A DNA stretch of 10,170 bases, from contig JAWLED010000095.1 in the NCBI GenBank assembly GCA_041686235.1, positions 1 to 10,170 of the forward strand. Reading direction: 5' to 3'. This document shows positions 6,971 to 10,170 of this stretch, piece after piece. How positions within the stretch are numbered: position 1 is the stretch's first letter; each line of letters begins with the position of its first letter. A program made the translations under genes and the position numbers. Under the pieces are notes generated by a model. The model did not search any database, had not been told where the DNA came from, and saw nothing but the letters and a program-made list of their open reading frames with translations. The stretch is from JAAAOH01 sp041686235. GTDB taxonomy: Bacteria > Spirochaetota > Spirochaetia > DSM-27196 > PWMO01.

Positions 6971-7015
6971 TTGATCATGGTATAGTTAATCATGGACCGA
7001 CCATTGGGCCCGGTC
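6971..7015. promoter_or_regulatory. Candidate operator repeats in the divergent araC / transporter gap
   Basis: Two direct copies of TT(G/A)ATCATGG start at 6971 and 6986, 15 bp apart. An inverted repeat GACCG (6995-6999) / CGGTC (7011-7015) with 11 bases between lies next to them. These sit on or beside the predicted -10 and -35 boxes of the transport operon. AraC-family regulators usually bind paired direct repeats, so the divergently encoded regulator is the natural candidate, but the 15-bp spacing is shorter than the typical ~21 bp and the assignment is tentative. Confidence 0.35.
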
Positions 7016-7017
7016 AA
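6989..7017 (-). promoter_or_regulatory. Predicted promoter of the sugar transport operon
   Basis: On the minus strand TTGACC (-35, 7012-7017) and CATGAT (-10, 6989-6994) are separated by 17 bases, five and four of six matches to consensus. Transcription would start near 6982, giving a leader of about 45 bases before the ATG of the binding protein. The sub-optimal -10 suits an activator-dependent promoter. The prediction is by eye from sequence only. Confidence 0.4.
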
Positions 7018-7080
7018 TCGAAAGATTTGAAGGGTATTGTGAAAATATGAATCTCGGCGTAGGCTCTGTGGGGAGTAGCG

Positions 7081-7926
7081 ATGAGTGCTTTTAGTTTCTC
7101 CGTCATTTCTGAGTCGGAGCGGCGCCTCCCCTTCTTCCTCGTAGGCGCCGGATGTGATTTCGATCAGTACCTCGATCCGCATACCCGCCCGGTCGGGTAT
7201 CCCTATTATCAGTGGATACAGTGCTACGAGGGCGAGGGCATTCTCCGTGTCAACGGCGCCGAGGAGACCGTGCCACCGGACTACGCGATGTTTCTGCATC
7301 CGAAAGTCCCGCATGAGTATTTCGCGAAAATCAGTCCCTGGCGCGTGCACTGGCTGACCTTTGCCGGCAGCGGGGTTCCCGAAGTGCTCGAGTTGCTGGG
7401 TCTGCAAACCTCGGGTGTCTACGGCGTCGGCAACGGAGAGATTCTTACCGATCGCATGCGCTATGGGCTAAAGCGGCTCATATCCAAAGACCCTTTGCAC
7501 GGAATCGAGTGTTCCGCACTCGTGTATGATTTTCTCATTGATTTGATGAAGTATGCACACCCGCGGGACGATGAGCCGGTAGAACAGAAATATGAACGGC
7601 TCAGACCGGCCTTCGACTATATCTCCGAGCACTATGATCGGGTCGTGCAGGTGCAGGATCTCGCGCAGCGAGTAGGCGTCACCCCGCAGCACTTCTGCCG
7701 ACTTTTCAAGAGCGCCACGGGCCGGCGGCCTTTCGAGTACCTGAACTCATACCGCATTGCCCGCAGCAAAGACCTCATGATACAGAAACCCGACCTCACG
7801 CTCTTCGAGGTCGGCCGGGCCTGCGGGTATGAGTCACTCAACTATTTCTCGAATGTGTTCAGACGCTTCGAGGGCATGACCGCAACCAACTACCGCAAGC
7901 TTCACGGGGTGTCGGCCCGTCGGTAG
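7081..7926 (+). CDS. AraC family transcriptional regulator with N-terminal cupin sugar-sensing domain
   Basis: The 281-residue regulator has an AraC-type cupin ligand-binding domain at about 15-100 (QWIQCYEGEGILRVNG at 44-59 and FLHPKVPHEYFA at 71-82 are the classical cupin strands) and a C-terminal double helix-turn-helix at about 172-275. The first HTH is VQVQDLAQRVGVTPQHFCRLFK (190-211); the second is LTLFEVGRACGYESLNYFSNVFRRF (239-263), with the conserved A-x-x-x-GY-S/E-x-x-YFS-x-x-F pattern. A GGGGAG box at 7070-7075 lies five bases before the ATG and supports the start. It is divergent from the transport operon and convergent with the GH36 gene, so it probably acts as the sugar-responsive activator of both. 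Its 3' end overlaps the alpha-galactosidase 3' end by 25 bp. Similar in layout to RafR, MsmR and related regulators; the ligand is not known. Confidence 0.93.
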   Translation: MSAFSFSVISESERRLPFFLVGAGCDFDQYLDPHTRPVGYPYYQWIQCYEGEGILRVNGAEETVPPDYAMFLHPKVPHEYFAKISPWRVHWLTFAGSGVPEVLELLGLQTSGVYGVGNGEILTDRMRYGLKRLISKDPLHGIECSALVYDFLIDLMKYAHPRDDEPVEQKYERLRPAFDYISEHYDRVVQVQDLAQRVGVTPQHFCRLFKSATGRRPFEYLNSYRIARSKDLMIQKPDLTLFEVGRACGYESLNYFSNVFRRFEGMTATNYRKLHGVSARR

Positions 7927-10170
7927 AGGCAGTACACCGCCGAGGCGTAGTCACCCCGCGGCAGTGCCGGCTCGAGCCCGCGCGTGCAGAGCTCATCGCC
8001 GCCGGCTGTGGCCACCGGCGGCGCCTCGCACGCAAACCGCGGGCCGGCCACGTACACCTCGTACACAGCCTCGGGGTCGAGTCCGCGCAGTCGCACCGGC
8101 GCCTCGTGCGGCGACATCCCGATGAGCACGCGGAAGACGAACACCAGCGCGTCCGGCGAACCGTCGGCGCGCGCGTGGCCGGCAGTCGGGCCGGGCGCGT
8201 CGCCGGGAGCAGCGCCACCGGACACGGCGTCGCCGGTAAACATCCACGCAGCCCGATTGCCCTCGAAGGGGCTCTCCAGGCGCAGAAAACGCCCCTGCTG
8301 GATCAGCTGTCGATGGCGCCTGTAGAAGGCGATCGCCCCCCGAAGTACTTCTCGCTCCTCGGCGGGAATCTCGCGAAGGTCCATTTCGAAGCCGAAGTTG
8401 GCGGACATGGCCACCGCGGCGCGGGTAGCAACGGGGGTGTTGCGGCCGAGCTGGTGGTTCGGCGCCGCCGATACATGAGCCCCCATTGTTACAGGCGGGT
8501 AGACCATTGAGGTCCCGTACTGAATGTAGAGGCGCGAGACGGCGTCGGTGTTGTCACTCGTCCAGGTCTGCGGCATATAGGCAAGCATCCCGGCATCGAA
8601 GCGCCCCCCGCCACCGGCGCAGCTCTCGAAGAGCACGGCGGGGAAGCGGTCGCGGAGCTCGGCGAGCACCCGGTAGAGACCGAGTACGTAGCGGTGCGCA
8701 GCCTCTCCGCGGCGTTCGGGCGGGAGCGCCGCGGAGGCAATGGGGGCGAGATACCGGTTCATGTCCCACTTTACGTAGTCCAGGCCGGCGCGCGCGAAGA
8801 GCCGGGAGAAGGTGGCGATCAGCCGGTCCTGGACGTCCTCGCGGGTGAGGTCGAGGACCAGCTGATTGCGGCCGAGCGTTGCCCCCGTGCCGTCGGGCCG
8901 CCCCGGAATGTGCAGACACCACTCGGGATGCTCCTCGTAGAGCCGGCTCGCGGGCGAGATCATCTCCGGCTCCACCCACAGCCCGAACCCGAGGCCGCGG
9001 GCGTGAACGTATTCGCCAAGCCCGTCTACCCCGGAGGGCAGCTTCTCCGTGTTCTCGTACCAGTCGCCGAGGCTGCCGGCGTCGCCGTCGCGCTCGCCGA
9101 ACCACCCGTCGTCGAGCACCGCGAGCTCCACTCCGAGCTCGGCTGCGGCGTCCGTGAGCGAGAGAAAATTGTCTTCGGTGATGTCGAAGTACTGCGCCTC
9201 CCAGCTGTTGAGAAGCACGGGCCGCTGTGCACGTGCCCACTGTTGCGGGACAATGCCCTCCTGTATGGTGCGGTGGAACCGGCGGCTCATCCCGTCGAGC
9301 CCCTCGCGGCTGTAGACCAGGATGGCCTCGGGGCTCGTCAGCGACTCCCCGGGCTCGAGGCGCCAGCTGAACCCGGACGGATTGATGCCGAGGCTCAGCC
9401 GGTGAAACTCTTCCAGTGAGGCATCGACCTCGGCAAGGAAGTTCCCGCTGTACACGAGGGTTGCCGCGTGGACCTCGCCCCGATCCTCACCGGCGTCCCG
9501 TGCGGCCAGGGCAATAAACGGGTTGGCCACGTGACTGCTGGTCCCGCGGGTGCTCTCGCCGGCGAAGATGCCCGGGCCGAGCGGGCTTCGCGCCAGGTGG
9601 CGCTCGCGCCCCCAGGAGCCCGAAAGGGTCACCGTATCAACCGGGCGGGCGGGGAGGTCGACCGACGCGCTCATGAACCGCTCGACCGATAGGGGCTCTC
9701 TCCCGGTGTTCTCGAGGCGGGCGTGGCGGGTAATGACGTCCCAGTCGGCGTGTACGGTGTAATCGAGCACAATGAGCAGCCCGGCCGCCTCGTCGATGAG
9801 CTCGAGCTCCAGGGTATCGGAGCCGGTTTCCGCTGTGAGGCGGGCGGAGGGGAGCCCGTCCAACGGCGGTTTTCCGCCGCGAACCCGGTAGCCACGGTAG
9901 ACGGGTGTGGTCACCGGGTAGCCGGCGCCGTCGCGGGCGGAGACGGCCGGACGGCGGAAGTCACCCTCACCCTGAGTGCCGTACTCCACCGGAAGGCCCT
10001 CGAGCTGCAGAGCGCCCAGCGAGGCCGAGGCATGTATGCGATAGGGCATCTCGCCGCGCGGGCCGGCGGCCTCGGGCGTCCCGATACGGGGGCCCCAGTG
10101 CCTGAGGGTCGGCACCACGCCGGAGGCGATCTCGACGACGTAAGAGGTGTGTTCGGTTGCAAGGTGAAAG
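7902..10170 (-). CDS. GH36 alpha-galactosidase, 5' end beyond the right edge of the window
   Basis: This retaining alpha-galactosidase hydrolyses terminal alpha-1,6-galactose from raffinose, melibiose, stachyose or related galactosides. About 755 residues are visible. The frame continues to the window edge and reads FHLATEHTSYVVEIASG before GTG 10118, the standard start of GH36 proteins, so that GTG is not the true start and only a few residues are missing. Counting from GTG 10118: beta-sandwich domain to about 290; catalytic barrel with NSWEAQYFDITEDN (304-317), LAVLDDGWFGERDGD (332-346), GLWVEPEM (379-386), nucleophile Asp452 in YVKWDMNRY (448-456), ESCAGGGGRFDAGM (498-511) and acid/base Asp522 in WTSDNTDA (519-526), the usual 70 residues apart; PNHQLGR at 553-559. 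No signal peptide can be seen because the start is missing, but the visible N-terminus argues for a cytoplasmic enzyme. A Gly/Ala/Pro-rich insert at 631-655 is unusual. GC content looks higher than in the neighbouring genes. Confidence 0.95.
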   Translation of the reverse strand, partial: FHLATEHTSYVVEIASGVVPTLRHWGPRIGTPEAAGPRGEMPYRIHASASLGALQLEGLPVEYGTQGEGDFRRPAVSARDGAGYPVTTPVYRGYRVRGGKPPLDGLPSARLTAETGSDTLELELIDEAAGLLIVLDYTVHADWDVITRHARLENTGREPLSVERFMSASVDLPARPVDTVTLSGSWGRERHLARSPLGPGIFAGESTRGTSSHVANPFIALAARDAGEDRGEVHAATLVYSGNFLAEVDASLEEFHRLSLGINPSGFSWRLEPGESLTSPEAILVYSREGLDGMSRRFHRTIQEGIVPQQWARAQRPVLLNSWEAQYFDITEDNFLSLTDAAAELGVELAVLDDGWFGERDGDAGSLGDWYENTEKLPSGVDGLGEYVHARGLGFGLWVEPEMISPASRLYEEHPEWCLHIPGRPDGTGATLGRNQLVLDLTREDVQDRLIATFSRLFARAGLDYVKWDMNRYLAPIASAALPPERRGEAAHRYVLGLYRVLAELRDRFPAVLFESCAGGGGRFDAGMLAYMPQTWTSDNTDAVSRLYIQYGTSMVYPPVTMGAHVSAAPNHQLGRNTPVATRAAVAMSANFGFEMDLREIPAEEREVLRGAIAFYRRHRQLIQQGRFLRLESPFEGNRAAWMFTGDAVSGGAAPGDAPGPTAGHARADGSPDALVFVFRVLIGMSPHEAPVRLRGLDPEAVYEVYVAGPRFACEAPPVATAGGDELCTRGLEPALPRGDYASAVYCLYRRADTP

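Noticed and set aside
7027..7051. TTGAAG and TATGAA as a promoter for the araC-type gene
   Set aside because: The spacing is only 13 bases, too short for a sigma70 promoter; no other convincing pair was found for this gene.
8694..9419. 241-codon plus-strand frame inside the GH36 gene
   Set aside because: Antisense shadow of catalytic-domain codons in GC-rich DNA; no domain.
10116..10118. GTG as start codon of the alpha-galactosidase
   Set aside because: The frame continues upstream to the window edge and encodes the conserved GH36 N-terminus FHL-x-T-x-x-TSYV, so the start lies beyond the window.

Overview
The window is from a GC-rich bacterial chromosome. It is dominated by a sugar uptake and degradation locus, most likely for alpha-galactosides such as raffinose, melibiose or galactosyl-glycerol. 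The solute-binding protein has a cleavable signal peptide and no cysteine at all, so it is not a lipoprotein. This fits a free periplasmic protein in a two-membrane (diderm) cell. The glycine/alanine/glutamate-rich start of the mature protein resembles spirochaete binding proteins, but assignment to Spirochaetota is only an inference from style, and no RNA or marker gene settles it.

Layout, left to right. Positions 1-197 hold no convincing gene, only a faint integron-attC-like stretch at about 55-113. Positions 198-1508 (+) encode a ParB-like nuclease-fold protein. Its last ~20 codons look out of frame: a second frame stays open from 1444 to 1695 and reads like its true C-terminus, so the gene probably carries a frameshift or sequencing error. 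Positions 1706-2125 (-) encode OsmC, a peroxide-detoxifying enzyme, with its own plausible sigma70 promoter at 2149-2178. Positions 2280-6937 (-) form one operon, transcribed in the order solute-binding protein, permease 1, permease 2, and a GT-B-fold glycosyltransferase-like protein. A perfect 11-bp hairpin sits between the binding protein gene and the first permease gene. Positions 7081-7926 (+) encode an AraC-family regulator divergent from the operon; the 143-bp gap holds the operon promoter and candidate operators. Positions 7902-10170 (-) encode a GH36 alpha-galactosidase that runs off the right edge. It converges on the regulator and overlaps its 3' end by 25 bp.

Proposed working model: the binding protein captures an alpha-galactoside and the two CUT1 permeases import it, with energy from an ATPase encoded elsewhere, since none is in the window. 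GH36 then removes the terminal galactose, and the AraC protein controls the divergent operon. The glycosyltransferase-like gene at the end of the operon is the least expected member. It has a MurG/MGDG-synthase-like architecture and may link imported or released sugar to envelope glycolipid or glycan synthesis. No mobile element, CRISPR array, tRNA or rRNA was seen.
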